Positions 52,106 to 61,688 of a stretch of 64,000 bases of DNA are shown one piece after another (position 1 is the stretch's first letter; each line of letters starts with the position of its first letter). Below the pieces are notes generated by a model that was given only the letters and a program-made list of their open reading frames with translations, was not told the DNA's origin and made no database searches. Where the stretch lies: NCBI RefSeq assembly GCF_900116115.1, contig NZ_FOZP01000008.1, forward strand, positions 7,501 through 71,500, given 5' to 3'. A program made the position numbers and the translations under genes. The stretch comes from Lutibacter maritimus. Its GTDB lineage: Bacteria; Bacteroidota; Bacteroidia; Flavobacteriales; Flavobacteriaceae.

Positions 52106-54931
52106 CTAATTTAATTCTTTTTTTAAGAATTTGGCAGTATAGCTTTTTTTATTTTTAATGATATCTTCTGGTGTGCCAACACAAATTACTTCTCCACCAT
52201 TTTTACCACCTTCCATACCAATATCAATAATATAGTCAGCAAGTTTTATAACATCCATATTGTGTTCTATTACTAAAATGGTGTTTCCTTTGTTGGCTAA
52301 TTTATTTAAAACTAGCATTAAAACTCTAATATCTTCAAAATGTAAACCAGTAGTTGGTTCATCTAAAATATAAAAAGTATTACCAGTATCTCTTTTAGAT
52401 AATTCTGATGCTAATTTTATGCGTTGTGCTTCACCACCAGAAAGCGTTGTAGATTGCTGACCTAGTGTTATATACCCTAAACCAACATCTTTAATAGTTT
52501 TTAATTTTCTGTTGATTTTTGGGATGTTTTCAAAAAACTCAACCGATTCTTCAATAGTCATATTTAATACATCGGAAATTGATTTTCCTTTGTATCTAAT
52601 TTCTAATGTTTCTCTGTTAAAACGTTTTCCTTGGCAAGTTTCGCATTCTACATGAACATCGGGCAAAAAATTCATTTCAATAACTCGAACTCCACCACCT
52701 TCACAAGTTTCGCACCTTCCATCTTTAACGTTAAATGAAAATCTTCCAGGTTTATAACCTCTAATTGCCGCTTCGCTTGTTTTTGCAAATAAATTTCTAA
52801 TTTCACTAAAAACACCAGTGTACGTTGCAGGGTTAGAGCGTGGTGTTCTTCCAATTGGTGATTGATCTATATCAATAACTTTATCAATATGCTCCAATCC
52901 TTCAATTTTTTTATAAGGCATTGGTTTTTTAACACCTCTATAGATATGATGATTTAAAATAGGATAGAGGGTTTCATTTATTAAAGTAGATTTTCCGCTA
53001 CCTGAAACACCCGTAATACAAATTAATTTACCCAAAGGAAATTCAACCGTAACATTTTTTAAGTTGTTACCTGTTGCGCCAGAAAGCACAATAGATTTTC
53101 CGTTTCCTTTTCTTCTTTTTTTAGGAATTTCTATAGTTTTTGTGCCATTTAAATAATCGGCAGTTAAAGTTTTATGTTGCTTTAATTGTTTAAAAGTTCC
53201 TTCACTTACAATTTCGCCTCCGTGAATTCCTGCTCCTGGGCCAATATCCAGCACAAAATCGGCATGTTCAATCATATCTTTATCATGTTCCACAACAATT
53301 ACAGAATTACCAATATCACGCAAATTTATGAGTGATTTTATCAATTTTGCATTGTCTCTTTGGTGCAAACCAATACTAGGTTCATCTAAAATATATAAAA
53401 CACCAACTAATTGTGATCCAATTTGTGTTGCCAATCTAATACGTTGGGCTTCACCGCCTGATAATGATTTTGAGCTTCTATCTAAACTTAAATAATTTAA
53501 ACCAACATCTACTAAAAACTGAATTCTGGTTCTAATTTCTTTTAAAATTTCTGATGCAATTTGCAGTTGTTTTTCGGATAACTTAGCTTCAATATTAGAA
53601 AACCAATCAGCAAGTTCAGTAATATCCATTTGTGCTAAATCCGAAATATTTTTATCGTTTAATTTAAAATATAACGCTTCTTTTTTAAGTCGTTTTCCTT
53701 CGCAAGTTTCGCAAACAACATCATCCATAAAATCTTTTGCCCAACGTTTAATAGAAGTAGATTCTGTTGAATTGTATTGATTTTGAATGAAGTTTGTAAT
53801 CCCTTCAAAATCAATCTCATACGTTTTTGTTACGCCAACAGTCTTAGAAATGATTTCAAATTTTTCATTGCCACCATTTAAAATAATATTTAAAGCTTCT
53901 TCTGGAATTTTTGAAATTGGATCGGTTAATTCAAATTTGTAACGTTCAGCAATTAGTTGTAATTGTTTAAAAATCCAACTATTTTTTTGTTCACCAATGG
54001 GTGCAATTCCTCCTTTTTTAATTGAAATTTCGGGATTTGGAATTATTTTATCAATATTGACTTTGTGTATTTTTCCTAAACCATTACACGTTTCGCAAGC
54101 ACCTTTAGGTGAGTTAAAAGAGAAAGTGTTTGGTTCGGGATTTGGATATGAAATTCCAGAAACCGGACACATTAAATCTCTACTAAAATAACGTGGCGTA
54201 TTGGTTTCATGTTCCAAAACCATTAAAACATTATCGCCTGAATATAAGGCTGTTGTAATAGTTTCGGTTAATCTTTTTTCAGCATCTTTTGATACCAATA
54301 AACGATCTATAACTATTTCAATGTCATGCGTTTTATAACGGTCAAGACGCATTCCTTTTTCAATATCAACAATTTCACCATCAACTCTAACTTTTAAAAA
54401 TCCTTGTTTGGCAATTTGTTCAAAAAGTTCTCTGTAATGTCCTTTTCTCGATTTAATCAACGGCGCCAGAATTATAATTTTCTTACCATCAAATTCCTCT
54501 AAAATTAGTTCGTTAATTTGCTCATCGGTATAACTCACCATTTTTTGATTGGTGTTATACGAGTACGCATCAGAAGCTCTTGCGTATAACAATCGTAAAA
54601 AATCGTAAATTTCTGTAATGGTACCAACGGTAGAGCGTGGACTTTTATTGGTGGTTTTTTGTTCAATAGAAATTACGGGCGATAAACCATCGATTTTATC
54701 AACATCTGGGCGTTCTAATCCGCCTAAAAATTGACGAGCGTATGCTGAAAAAGTTTCAATATAACGTCGCTGACCTTCTGCATAAATAGTATCAAAAGCC
54801 AATGATGATTTTCCACTACCACTTAAGCCAGTAATTACAACTAGTTTTTCGCGTGGTATTTTAACATCAATATTTTTTAAATTATGAACTCGCGCTCCTA
54901 AAACTTCTATAAATTCTTCACTTTTAGCCAT
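52106..54931 (-). CDS. uvrA: Excinuclease ABC subunit A
   Basis: DNA damage sensor of nucleotide excision repair, 941 residues with two ABC ATPase halves. Seen: Walker [13 protein letters not shown] and [12 protein letters not shown], signatures [17 protein letters not shown] and [16 protein letters not shown], zinc cysteines (CPVSGIS.., [32 protein letters not shown]), and the UvrB-binding N-half. Full length. A -7 box lies 20 bases upstream (54951-54958). Confidence 0.97.
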   Translation of the reverse strand: MAKSEEFIEVLGARVHNLKNIDVKIPREKLVVITGLSGSGKSSLAFDTIYAEGQRRYIETFSAYARQFLGGLERPDVDKIDGLSPVISIEQKTTNKSPRSTVGTITEIYDFLRLLYARASDAYSYNTNQKMVSYTDEQINELILEEFDGKKIIILAPLIKSRKGHYRELFEQIAKQGFLKVRVDGEIVDIEKGMRLDRYKTHDIEIVIDRLLVSKDAEKRLTETITTALYSGDNVLMVLEHETNTPRYFSRDLMCPVSGISYPNPEPNTFSFNSPKGACETCNGLGKIHKVNIDKIIPNPEISIKKGGIAPIGEQKNSWIFKQLQLIAERYKFELTDPISKIPEEALNIILNGGNEKFEIISKTVGVTKTYEIDFEGITNFIQNQYNSTESTSIKRWAKDFMDDVVCETCEGKRLKKEALYFKLNDKNISDLAQMDITELADWFSNIEAKLSEKQLQIASEILKEIRTRIQFLVDVGLNYLSLDRSSKSLSGGEAQRIRLATQIGSQLVGVLYILDEPSIGLHQRDNAKLIKSLINLRDIGNSVIVVEHDKDMIEHADFVLDIGPGAGIHGGEIVSEGTFKQLKQHKTLTADYLNGTKTIEIPKKRRKGNGKSIVLSGATGNNLKNVTVEFPLGKLICITGVSGSGKSTLINETLYPILNHHIYRGVKKPMPYKKIEGLEHIDKVIDIDQSPIGRTPRSNPATYTGVFSEIRNLFAKTSEAAIRGYKPGRFSFNVKDGRCETCEGGGVRVIEMNFLPDVHVECETCQGKRFNRETLEIRYKGKSISDVLNMTIEESVEFFENIPKINRKLKTIKDVGLGYITLGQQSTTLSGGEAQRIKLASELSKRDTGNTFYILDEPTTGLHFEDIRVLMLVLNKLANKGNTILVIEHNMDVIKLADYIIDIGMEGGKNGGEVICVGTPEDIIKNKKSYTAKFLKKELN

Positions 54932-54950
54932 AAGAAAATTTGGAAAGTTG

Positions 54951-54958
54951 CAAAGTTA
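54951..54958 (-). promoter_or_regulatory. -7 box (TAACTTTG) for uvrA
   Basis: A perfect TAnnTTTG on the minus strand, 20 bases upstream of the uvrA ATG. No SOS-type palindrome is obvious in the 106-base divergent spacer. Confidence 0.5.
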
Positions 54959-55037
54959 AAAAAATGAAAGCACAATTTAACGGTAGTTCAATATCTTATT
55001 TTGAAAATTAGTATATTGCGTTAAAATATTTTAGCTG

Positions 55038-55265
55038 ATGAATTGGATTCACTCTTTAAGACATTTTTTTGAAAAACATGGGTTTGCAGTATCTTCCAGA
55101 TTTGCAGATAGATTAGGAATTAGTGTTTCAAATGTGCGCTTATTTTTTATATATATATCCTTTGTAACTTTAGGATTTTCTTTTGGAATTTATTTAACAT
55201 TGGCTTTTTTATTGCGATTAAAAGATATGATTTACACCAAAAGAAGTTCAGTTTTTGATTTGTAA
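55038..55265 (+). CDS. PspC-domain small membrane protein
   Basis: 75 residues. Seen: an N-terminal helix with a PspC-like pattern (SSRFADRLGISVSNVRLFFI), then a hydrophobic segment FVTLGFSFGIYLTLAFLLRL. Related to the phage-shock-protein C family of membrane stress proteins. No pspA is adjacent. The K+ channel gene follows 3 bases later, suggesting joint expression. Confidence 0.8.
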   Translation: MNWIHSLRHFFEKHGFAVSSRFADRLGISVSNVRLFFIYISFVTLGFSFGIYLTLAFLLRLKDMIYTKRSSVFDL

Positions 55266-55268
55266 TTT

Positions 55269-56264
55269 ATGGTAACAAAATCTAAATTATATATTTCAAG
55301 TTCGCTACTAACAGCTGTATTAATTATTGGAATTGGTGGCTTTATGATTATTTCAAATGAATCTTTTATAGATTCATTATATATGACCATAATTACCATG
55401 TCTACAGTTGGGTTTGGTACACTTCACGAATTAAATCAAACCGAAAAATTATTTACAGTTTTTTTAATCATATTAAGTATTATAGTTTATGGTTACTCAG
55501 TTACAGCATTAACAGAATATTTTGCAAATAGAAACATTTTTCAAATTTTAAAATTAAAAAAGGTGCAACAAGAAATTCAAAGTTTAAAAAATCATACTGT
55601 GGTATGTGGTTATGGGCGAAATGGAAAACAAGCCGTTGCTAAATTAAAGCAGTTTAATCAACCTTGTATAGTTATTGAAAAACGGAAAGATGAGATTGCC
55701 GATTTAGAGCGCGATAATATTTTATTTGTTGAAGGTGACGCTACCAATGATGATGACTTAAAAAAGCTAGGATTAGATAGAGCTAAAAGTTTAATAACAG
55801 CCTTGCCATCTGATGCTGATAATTTATTTGTGGTTTTATCTGCACGTCAGTTTAATAAAGACTTTACAATTATAAGTAGAGCTTCAAATGAATCTTCTTA
55901 CGGAAAGCTAAAATTTGCCGGAGCCACAAATGTTATTATGCCAGATAAATTAGGCGGTGCACATATGGCATCATTAGTTGTTACGCCAGATTTAGTAGAA
56001 TTTGTTGATCGATTAACAATTGCAGGAACTACCAATGCTAATTTAGAGGAGATTTCGGTAAACTCACTTCCCGATGAATACTTGTCAAAAACAATTTTAG
56101 ACCTTGATTTACGGAAAAAAACAGGATGTAATGTTATTGGCTTTAAAACTAAAGAAGGTGAATATTTAATAAACCCTGATGCTAAAACTAAATTAGAAAA
56201 TGATACTCATTTGATTGTTTTAGGAAATAAAGAAGAAATATTAAAATTAAGAGACCTTTTTTAG
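55269..56264 (+). CDS. Two-TM potassium channel with RCK (TrkA-N) domain
   Basis: 331 residues. Seen: membrane helix 1 (about 9-28), pore helix, selectivity filter TVGFGT (46-51), membrane helix 2 (about 60-82), then the Rossmann RCK domain starting HTVVCGYGRNGKQ (109-121) with EGDATND, and a C-terminal TrkA-C domain. MthK/Kch-like layout. The filter has Phe for Tyr and Thr for Asp compared with TVGYGD. Gene follows the PspC gene by 3 bases. Confidence 0.9.
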   Translation: MVTKSKLYISSSLLTAVLIIGIGGFMIISNESFIDSLYMTIITMSTVGFGTLHELNQTEKLFTVFLIILSIIVYGYSVTALTEYFANRNIFQILKLKKVQQEIQSLKNHTVVCGYGRNGKQAVAKLKQFNQPCIVIEKRKDEIADLERDNILFVEGDATNDDDLKKLGLDRAKSLITALPSDADNLFVVLSARQFNKDFTIISRASNESSYGKLKFAGATNVIMPDKLGGAHMASLVVTPDLVEFVDRLTIAGTTNANLEEISVNSLPDEYLSKTILDLDLRKKTGCNVIGFKTKEGEYLINPDAKTKLENDTHLIVLGNKEEILKLRDLF

Positions 56265-56368
56265 CATTTGAAAAAAAATCAACATTTTTATGATTTAGTT
56301 AATTATTTATTTGCTCTAACTTCATTTTTTTACCATATTGCGTACACTTTTCAAACAAATATAAAATT

Positions 56369-57973
56369 ATGAACAAAAAACTACTGTCTTTGTTGTTTTT
56401 ATTAGCAACATTTACTTTAAATGCACAAGAAAAAGGTTTAGATGAAAGAATTAATGATTGGTTTGAACCAATTACTGCAAAATGGGAAGGCATAGTTTTT
56501 TGGATTGTCCCAGGAACAGGAGTTCCTCTTGTAGTTGTGCTCTTAGTTTTAGGGGCATTATTTTTTACCATATATTTTAAGTTTATTAATTTAAGAAGAT
56601 TTACCCTTGCAATAAATGTAGTAAGAGGAAAGCATGATGCAGTTGAAGGTCATGGTGCTGACAAAGCTGAACTTAATATTGTAGATGGCGATATTGTTGA
56701 TACCATAAGAGATGAAAGTAAAGAAGGTGAGGTAAGTCATTTTCAGGCCTTAGCAACAGCAGTTTCAGGTACTGTTGGCTTGGGAAATATTGCAGGTGTT
56801 GCTTTGGCAATTTCTATTGGAGGACCAGGAGCAACTTTTTGGATGATTGTAGCAGGATTATTAAGTATGTCTACTAAATTTGTTGAATGTACATTAGGTG
56901 TAAAATACAGAGATGTTGGTCCAGACGGAACAGTATATGGAGGTCCAATGTATTATTTATCAAAAGGAATGGCAGAAAGAGGTTTTAAAAAATTTGGTAA
57001 AGTTTTAGCCGTACTTTTTGCAATCTTATGTGTTGGAGCATCTTTTGGTGGTGGTAATGCTGTGCAATCTAATCAAGCTGCGGAACAATTAGCTGCAATG
57101 TTAGGAATGCAAGGAGGATATACAGGTACCATTATTGGTGTTGGAATTGCAATAATAGTAGGATTTGTAATTATTGGAGGTATTAAAAGAATTGCTTCTG
57201 TTACCGAAAAAATTGTGCCGTTTATGGCTGTAATTTATATACTTGCTTGTTTAATTGTAATGTTTGCACATTGGAGTTATATTGATGATGCTATTGCATT
57301 AATTTTTAGAGAAGCATTTAGCCCAAGTGCTGGGTTAGGAGGCTTTTTTGGAGTATTAATAACAGGATTTAGACGAGCAGTTTTCTCTAATGAAGCGGGT
57401 GCTGGTTCTGCCGCAATTGCGCATTCAGCAGTAAAAACTAGATATCCTGCATCAGAAGGAATAGTATCATTATTAGAACCATTTATTGATACAGTAGTAA
57501 TTTGTACAATGACAGCTTTGGTAATTATTTTTTATAATAGTGATGGGTTATTTGTTTATGGCGGAGACGGAGCAGGTTCTGTAATTATTGATGGTGTTGC
57601 AGTTGGTGGTGTTAATTTAACATCAATGGCTTTTGAGGCTGTAATACCTTGGTTTCCATATGTATTAACTTTAGCCGTTGTATTATTTGCAATTTCAACA
57701 ATGATATCTTGGTCTTATTACGGACTACAATCTTGGAAATTCTTGTTCGGTAGAAGCAAAATAGCAGATATTACTTATAAGTTATTATTTATAGTATTTA
57801 TTGTAATTGGTGCAGCTGCATCTATGAAAGCTGTATTCGATTTTTCTGACGCCATGATTTTAGCGTTAGTATTTCCAAATATGGTTGGTTTACTATTCTT
57901 ATTTCCGATTGTTAGAGCCGAGTTGGTTAAATATTTAAAAGCAATAAAAATTAAATTGACTTTAATTAAATAG
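56369..57973 (+). CDS. Alanine/glycine:cation symporter (AGCS family)
   Basis: 534 residues, about 10-12 membrane segments, preceded by a signal-like N-terminus (MNKKLLSLLFLLATFTLNAQ). Seen: HFQALATAVSGTVGLGNIAGVALAISIGGPGA in pieces, FGGGNAVQSNQ, and FSNEAGAGSAAIAHSAVKT, the family signature. Imports alanine or glycine with Na+. Fits the Na+ cycle suggested by NhaD and the amino-acid degrading enzymes nearby. Confidence 0.92.
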   Translation: MNKKLLSLLFLLATFTLNAQEKGLDERINDWFEPITAKWEGIVFWIVPGTGVPLVVVLLVLGALFFTIYFKFINLRRFTLAINVVRGKHDAVEGHGADKAELNIVDGDIVDTIRDESKEGEVSHFQALATAVSGTVGLGNIAGVALAISIGGPGATFWMIVAGLLSMSTKFVECTLGVKYRDVGPDGTVYGGPMYYLSKGMAERGFKKFGKVLAVLFAILCVGASFGGGNAVQSNQAAEQLAAMLGMQGGYTGTIIGVGIAIIVGFVIIGGIKRIASVTEKIVPFMAVIYILACLIVMFAHWSYIDDAIALIFREAFSPSAGLGGFFGVLITGFRRAVFSNEAGAGSAAIAHSAVKTRYPASEGIVSLLEPFIDTVVICTMTALVIIFYNSDGLFVYGGDGAGSVIIDGVAVGGVNLTSMAFEAVIPWFPYVLTLAVVLFAISTMISWSYYGLQSWKFLFGRSKIADITYKLLFIVFIVIGAAASMKAVFDFSDAMILALVFPNMVGLLFLFPIVRAELVKYLKAIKIKLTLIK

Positions 57974-57981
57974 AAAGATTA

Positions 57982-58851
57982 ATGAAAATATTAAAATCCC
58001 ATTTCAGTTACAATAAAAGGCAACGAAGTGGGATTTTATTTTTATTATTGTTAATTATTGCATTTCAAATTACCTATTTTTTTATCGATTTTTCTCCAAA
58101 AAAAGATTCAAAAGATTATTCAAATGAAATGATTTCATTTTTAAAAGAAGTGGATTCATTACAGGAAATTAAAAATGAAAAAAGTAAACCTAAAATTTAT
58201 CCATTTAATCCTAATTATATTACCGATTTTAAAGGATATCAATTAGGAATGAGTACTGCTGAAATTGATAAATTATTAGAATATAGAAAATCGGGTGCTT
58301 TTATTAATTCTGCGGCACAATTTCAAAAAGTTACAGGAGTAAATGATAGTTTACTTTATATTATTTCTCCATATTTTAAGTTTCCAGCGTGGGTTACTTC
58401 AGCTAAAAATAATGAAAAGGAAAAAGAAATTGTAACAAAGGAAGCGATTGTAATTAAAGATATAAATACAGCATCACTTGAAGATTTTAAATCAATTAAC
58501 GGAATTGGTGATAAATTAGGACAAAGAATTATTAGTTACAGAACAAAACTACAAGGATTTACTTTTAATGATCAGTTATATGAAGTTTGGTATTTAGATA
58601 AAGAAGTTGCAGATAAAGTATTAGCAAATTTTAAAGTACTTGAAAAACCTATAATTGAAAAAATAAATGTGAATAAAGCCACTTTTAAAGAGGTACTTTC
58701 TATACCATATTTAGATTATGAATTAACAAAAAAGATTTTTCAATATAGAGATGAAGTTGCTGAAATTCAAACAATTGAAGACTTAAAAAAAATTGATGGC
58801 TTTCCTTTAGAAAAATTTAATAGAATAGCCTTATATTTGCAAGCTAAATAA
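57982..58851 (+). CDS. Helix-hairpin-helix (ComEA-like) membrane-anchored protein
   Basis: 289 residues: one N-terminal membrane segment (about 17-34), then three helix-hairpin-helix-like regions; the clearest is INTASLEDFKSINGIGDKLGQRIISYR, another INVNKATFKEVLSIPYLDYELTKKIFQYR. Resembles the ComEA/HhH DNA-binding family. DNA uptake role not shown. Starts 8 bases after the symporter; the second acyl-CoA dehydrogenase follows by 14 bases. Confidence 0.82.
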   Translation: MKILKSHFSYNKRQRSGILFLLLLIIAFQITYFFIDFSPKKDSKDYSNEMISFLKEVDSLQEIKNEKSKPKIYPFNPNYITDFKGYQLGMSTAEIDKLLEYRKSGAFINSAAQFQKVTGVNDSLLYIISPYFKFPAWVTSAKNNEKEKEIVTKEAIVIKDINTASLEDFKSINGIGDKLGQRIISYRTKLQGFTFNDQLYEVWYLDKEVADKVLANFKVLEKPIIEKINVNKATFKEVLSIPYLDYELTKKIFQYRDEVAEIQTIEDLKKIDGFPLEKFNRIALYLQAK

Positions 58852-58865
58852 TAAAGCAAGCCTAA

Positions 58866-60035
58866 ATGAGCAGCATGTATTTTACAGAAGAACACAATGC
58901 GTTTCGTCAAAGTTTTAAAGATTTTTTACAAAAAGAAGTATTTCCTAATGTTGATAAATGGGAAAAACAAGGCTTTGTAGATAAGGAAATATGGAAGAAA
59001 TTTGGAGAAATGGGCTATTTTGGTTTAAATTATCCTGAAGTTTATGGAGGTTTAAACTTAGACTTATTTTACACTACTATTTTTTTAGAAGAGTTGCAAA
59101 AAGTAAATTCAGGTGGATTTGCAGCAGCAATGTGGGCACATGTATATTTAGCAATGACACATCTTGAAAAGGAAGGGAGTGAGCTAATTAAAGAAAAATA
59201 TTTAATACCAAGTATCACCGGTGAAAAAGTTGGTTGTTTATGTATAACAGAACCTTTTGGAGGCTCGGATGTTGCAGGAATGCGAACTACAGCTGTAAAA
59301 AAAGGTGATTCTTATATTTTAAATGGATCTAAAACTTTTATAACAAATGGTGTTTATTCTGATTATTTAGTAGTTGCAGCTAAAACAAATAACGAATTAG
59401 GTTATAAAGGAATGAGTATTTTTGTTGTTGATAGAGATACTAAAGGAATTTCCTCAACAAATTTAGAGAAATTAGGTTGGAAAGCTTCTGATACTGCAGA
59501 AATTGCTTTTGATAATGTGATTGTTCCAAGTGAAAATTTGTTAGGTGAAGAAGGTAAAGGCTTTCCTTATATCATGCAGCATTTTGCTTTAGAAAGAATT
59601 GTTATGGGAATTAATGCCCATGCAAGAGCAGAATTTGCTTTAGAATATGCCATACAATATATGTCTGAAAGAACTGCTTTTGGAAAAACCATTGATAAAT
59701 TTCAAGCTTTGCGTCATAGAATTGCCGATATGTCTAGTGAAGTTGAAATGTGTAAAGAGTTTAATTATTCTGTTATATATAGATTGAATAAAGGAGAATA
59801 CGTTGTAAAAGAAGCAACCATGTCTAAATTGGTTTCAACAAAAATTGCAGATGAAGTAATATACCAATGTTTACAGCTACTTGGCGGGTATGGTTATATG
59901 GAAGAATATCCAATGGCGCGCTTGTTTAGAGATAGTAGATTAGGTCCAATTGGAGGTGGAACTTCAGAAATTTTAAGAGAAATAATAGCTAAGATTATTA
60001 TTGATAAAAAAGAATACAAACCAATTACACAATAA
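58866..60035 (+). CDS. Acyl-CoA dehydrogenase, long/branched-chain-type active site
   Basis: 389 residues. Seen: ITEPFGGSDVAGMRTTA, KTFITNGVYSD and C-terminal GPIGGGTSEILREI. The position that is Glu in YEGT of the other acyl-CoA dehydrogenase is Gly here; instead Glu243 in FALERIVMG aligns with the catalytic glutamate of isovaleryl- and long-chain acyl-CoA dehydrogenases. It may serve branched or long acyl-CoA and could follow the branched-chain Vor/E1 step (inference). Confidence 0.9.
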   Translation: MSSMYFTEEHNAFRQSFKDFLQKEVFPNVDKWEKQGFVDKEIWKKFGEMGYFGLNYPEVYGGLNLDLFYTTIFLEELQKVNSGGFAAAMWAHVYLAMTHLEKEGSELIKEKYLIPSITGEKVGCLCITEPFGGSDVAGMRTTAVKKGDSYILNGSKTFITNGVYSDYLVVAAKTNNELGYKGMSIFVVDRDTKGISSTNLEKLGWKASDTAEIAFDNVIVPSENLLGEEGKGFPYIMQHFALERIVMGINAHARAEFALEYAIQYMSERTAFGKTIDKFQALRHRIADMSSEVEMCKEFNYSVIYRLNKGEYVVKEATMSKLVSTKIADEVIYQCLQLLGGYGYMEEYPMARLFRDSRLGPIGGGTSEILREIIAKIIIDKKEYKPITQ

Positions 60036-60051
60036 ATTAATATATAAATGC

Positions 60052-60080
60052 TTGGATATTAAAATTTAATAGTATCTTTG
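60052..60080 (+). promoter_or_regulatory. Promoter of rpsU (-33 TTG, -7 TATCTTTG)
   Basis: TTG at 60052-60054 and TATCTTTG at 60073-60080, spaced 18 bases. The -7 box continues as TTTGCAGTCC, a decamer repeated at the tRNA/tuf promoter. Confidence 0.8.
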
Positions 60081-60110
60081 CAGTCCAAAATTAAAAGATA
60101 GAACAACTTG

Positions 60111-60120
60111 AAAGGAGGTG
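60111..60120 (+). promoter_or_regulatory. Full Shine-Dalgarno sequence of rpsU (AAAGGAGGTG)
   Basis: A near-complete complement to the 16S 3' tail, 7 bases before the rpsU ATG. Other genes in this window lack such a site. In Flavobacterium johnsoniae bS21 covers the anti-Shine-Dalgarno and the rpsU message is read by ribosomes lacking bS21, giving feedback control. Confidence 0.9.
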
Positions 60121-60127
60121 CCAAAAT

Positions 60128-60325
60128 ATGTTAATCATACCAGTTAAAGACGGAGAGAATATCGATAGAGCGTTAAAACGTTATAAGAGAAAATTTGATC
60201 GTACGAAGACAATGAAAAATTTACGTTCTCGTAAACAATTCGAAAAACCTTCAGTTGTAAAACGCGCACAAGGAATAAAAGCTCAATACGTACAAAGGTT
60301 AAGAACAGCAGAAGAGCAAGCTTAA
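60128..60325 (+). CDS. rpsU: Small ribosomal subunit protein bS21
   Basis: 65 residues, strongly basic. Seen: IIPVKDGENIDRALKRYKRKFDRT and the Arg/Lys-rich C-terminus, the normal bS21 pattern. It has its own promoter, a very strong Shine-Dalgarno and a hairpin terminator that runs into xerC. Autogenous control by ribosomes lacking bS21 is established in a relative and inferred here. Confidence 0.96.
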   Translation: MLIIPVKDGENIDRALKRYKRKFDRTKTMKNLRSRKQFEKPSVVKRAQGIKAQYVQRLRTAEEQA

Positions 60326-60345
60326 TTTTTAGTTAATAAAATTAG

Positions 60346-60399
60346 AACCGTTAGTTATTACAAATTACAATTCGTAAATTTGTTTACTAACGGTTTTTT
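60346..60399 (+). terminator. rpsU terminator hairpin with embedded xerC promoter
   Basis: A perfect 10-bp outer stem (AACCGTTAGT at 60346-60355 with 60386-60395), an inner 7-bp stem (60360-60366 with 60377-60383) and a T-run, ending just before the xerC ATG. The box TAAATTTG (60375-60382) in its loop arm is a perfect -7 element for xerC. Confidence 0.8.
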
Positions 60400-60400
60400 T

Positions 60401-61288
60401 ATGCCTATAAAATCCTTTTTAAATTACTTAGCTTTAGAGAAAAAATATTCTCAACATACAGTTATTGCTTATCAAAACGATTTAAACACTTTTCAAGAAT
60501 TTTGTAAAAATGAATTTGGTACAGATAACATTGTATATGTAAATTATGCTCAAATTAGAAATTGGATCATCAGTTTAGTCAATTCAAATATTTCAAATAG
60601 AAGTATTAATAGAAAACTTTCAGCATTAAAATCGTATTATAAATTTCTTCAAAAAACAAAACAAATTGAAATTAGCCCAATGGTAAAACATCAGGCGTTA
60701 AAAGTTTCAAAAAAAATTCAAATTCCTTTTTCTGAAAATGAAATTAAAAACGTGTTAAATTCTTCTGAAAACAACACTGATTTTGAGTCTATTAGAAATA
60801 AGTTAATAGTTGAACTTTTTTATTCAACAGGCATAAGAAGGGCAGAACTTATCAATATAAAAATAGCTGATGTTAATTTTGTTAATGAAACTGTTAAAGT
60901 GTTAGGAAAAAGGAATAAAGAAAGGTATATTCCGTTAATAAAAACAGTTCAAATTCCATTAAAAAAATATTTAGATATTAGAGCTCAAATTGTTAGTGAT
61001 GAGCCGCGTTTATTTATCACAAAAAAAGGTAAAAAATTATATGATACACTTGTGTATCGAATAATAAATAATTATTTTAGTTGTGTGTCGTCAAAAGTAA
61101 AAAAAAGTCCCCATATTTTAAGGCATTCTTTTGCAACACATTTATTAAATGAAGGAGCCGATCTAAACTCAGTTAAAGAATTACTTGGGCATTCAAGTTT
61201 AGCATCAACTCAAGTTTATACCCATAGTAGTTTGGGTAAGTTAAAGGAAATATATAATCAAGCTCACCCAAGGAGCAATAAAAACTAA
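60401..61288 (+). CDS. xerC: Tyrosine recombinase XerC/XerD-type
   Basis: 295 residues from ATG 60401; a TTG start 21 bases upstream lies inside the terminator stem. Seen: N-terminal SAM-like domain with FLNYLALEKKYSQHTVIAYQNDL, catalytic STGIRRAELI (Arg), HILRHSFATHLL (His, Arg), LGHSSLASTQVYTH (His, nucleophile Tyr). Housekeeping chromosome-dimer resolution type, in the conserved order rpsU-xerC-hpf; not an element integrase by context. Confidence 0.9.
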   Translation: MPIKSFLNYLALEKKYSQHTVIAYQNDLNTFQEFCKNEFGTDNIVYVNYAQIRNWIISLVNSNISNRSINRKLSALKSYYKFLQKTKQIEISPMVKHQALKVSKKIQIPFSENEIKNVLNSSENNTDFESIRNKLIVELFYSTGIRRAELINIKIADVNFVNETVKVLGKRNKERYIPLIKTVQIPLKKYLDIRAQIVSDEPRLFITKKGKKLYDTLVYRIINNYFSCVSSKVKKSPHILRHSFATHLLNEGADLNSVKELLGHSSLASTQVYTHSSLGKLKEIYNQAHPRSNKN

Positions 61289-61294
61289 TTTATT

Positions 61295-61594
61295 ATGAAA
61301 GTGTACGTACAATCGGTTAATTTTAATGCAGACAAAAGTTTAATTGAATTTATTGAAAAAAAACTAAATGGTTTAGAAAAATTTTATGATAAAATAGTAG
61401 ATTCTGAAGTGTATTTAAAGGTACAGCAAACAAGTGAAAAAGAAAATAAAACAGTTGAAATTAAAGTTAACGTTCCAGGAAATGATATTGTTGTAAAAAA
61501 ACAAAGTAAAACCTTTGAAGAAGGAACTATGTTGGCAGTAGATTCTATAAAAAGATCATTGGAAAAAATTAAAGAAAAAGTTAAAGTTAAATAA
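61295..61594 (+). CDS. hpf: Ribosome hibernation promoting factor (short type)
   Basis: 99 residues of the HPF/RaiA family that binds the ribosomal A/P sites and stops translation in stationary phase. Seen: VQSVNFNADKSLIEFIEKKLNGLEKFYDKIVDSEVYLKV in pieces and a basic end. Only the N-terminal domain is present, so it lacks the dimerising C-terminal domain of long HPF. Six bases after xerC. Confidence 0.9.
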   Translation: MKVYVQSVNFNADKSLIEFIEKKLNGLEKFYDKIVDSEVYLKVQQTSEKENKTVEIKVNVPGNDIVVKKQSKTFEEGTMLAVDSIKRSLEKIKEKVKVK

Positions 61595-61616
61595 TTAAAA
61601 AAATAATTAGAAAAGT

Positions 61617-61647
61617 TTTGTTTAAATATAAAACTTTAATACATTTG
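61617..61647 (+). promoter_or_regulatory. Promoter of the tRNA-tuf-secE-nusG operon
   Basis: TTTG at 61617-61620 and TACATTTG at 61640-61647, spaced 19 bases. TTTGCAGTCC (61644-61653) repeats the rpsU promoter decamer. Confidence 0.8.
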
Positions 61648-61688
61648 CAGTCCGTTAGAAATAGCGGACTTCTTTTATGGAGTAAAAT

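Noticed and set aside
60401-61288. Tyrosine recombinase as integrase of a mobile element
   Set aside because: Conserved rpsU-xerC-hpf context and XerC-type motifs; adjacent tRNAs show no duplicated 3' end or cargo.
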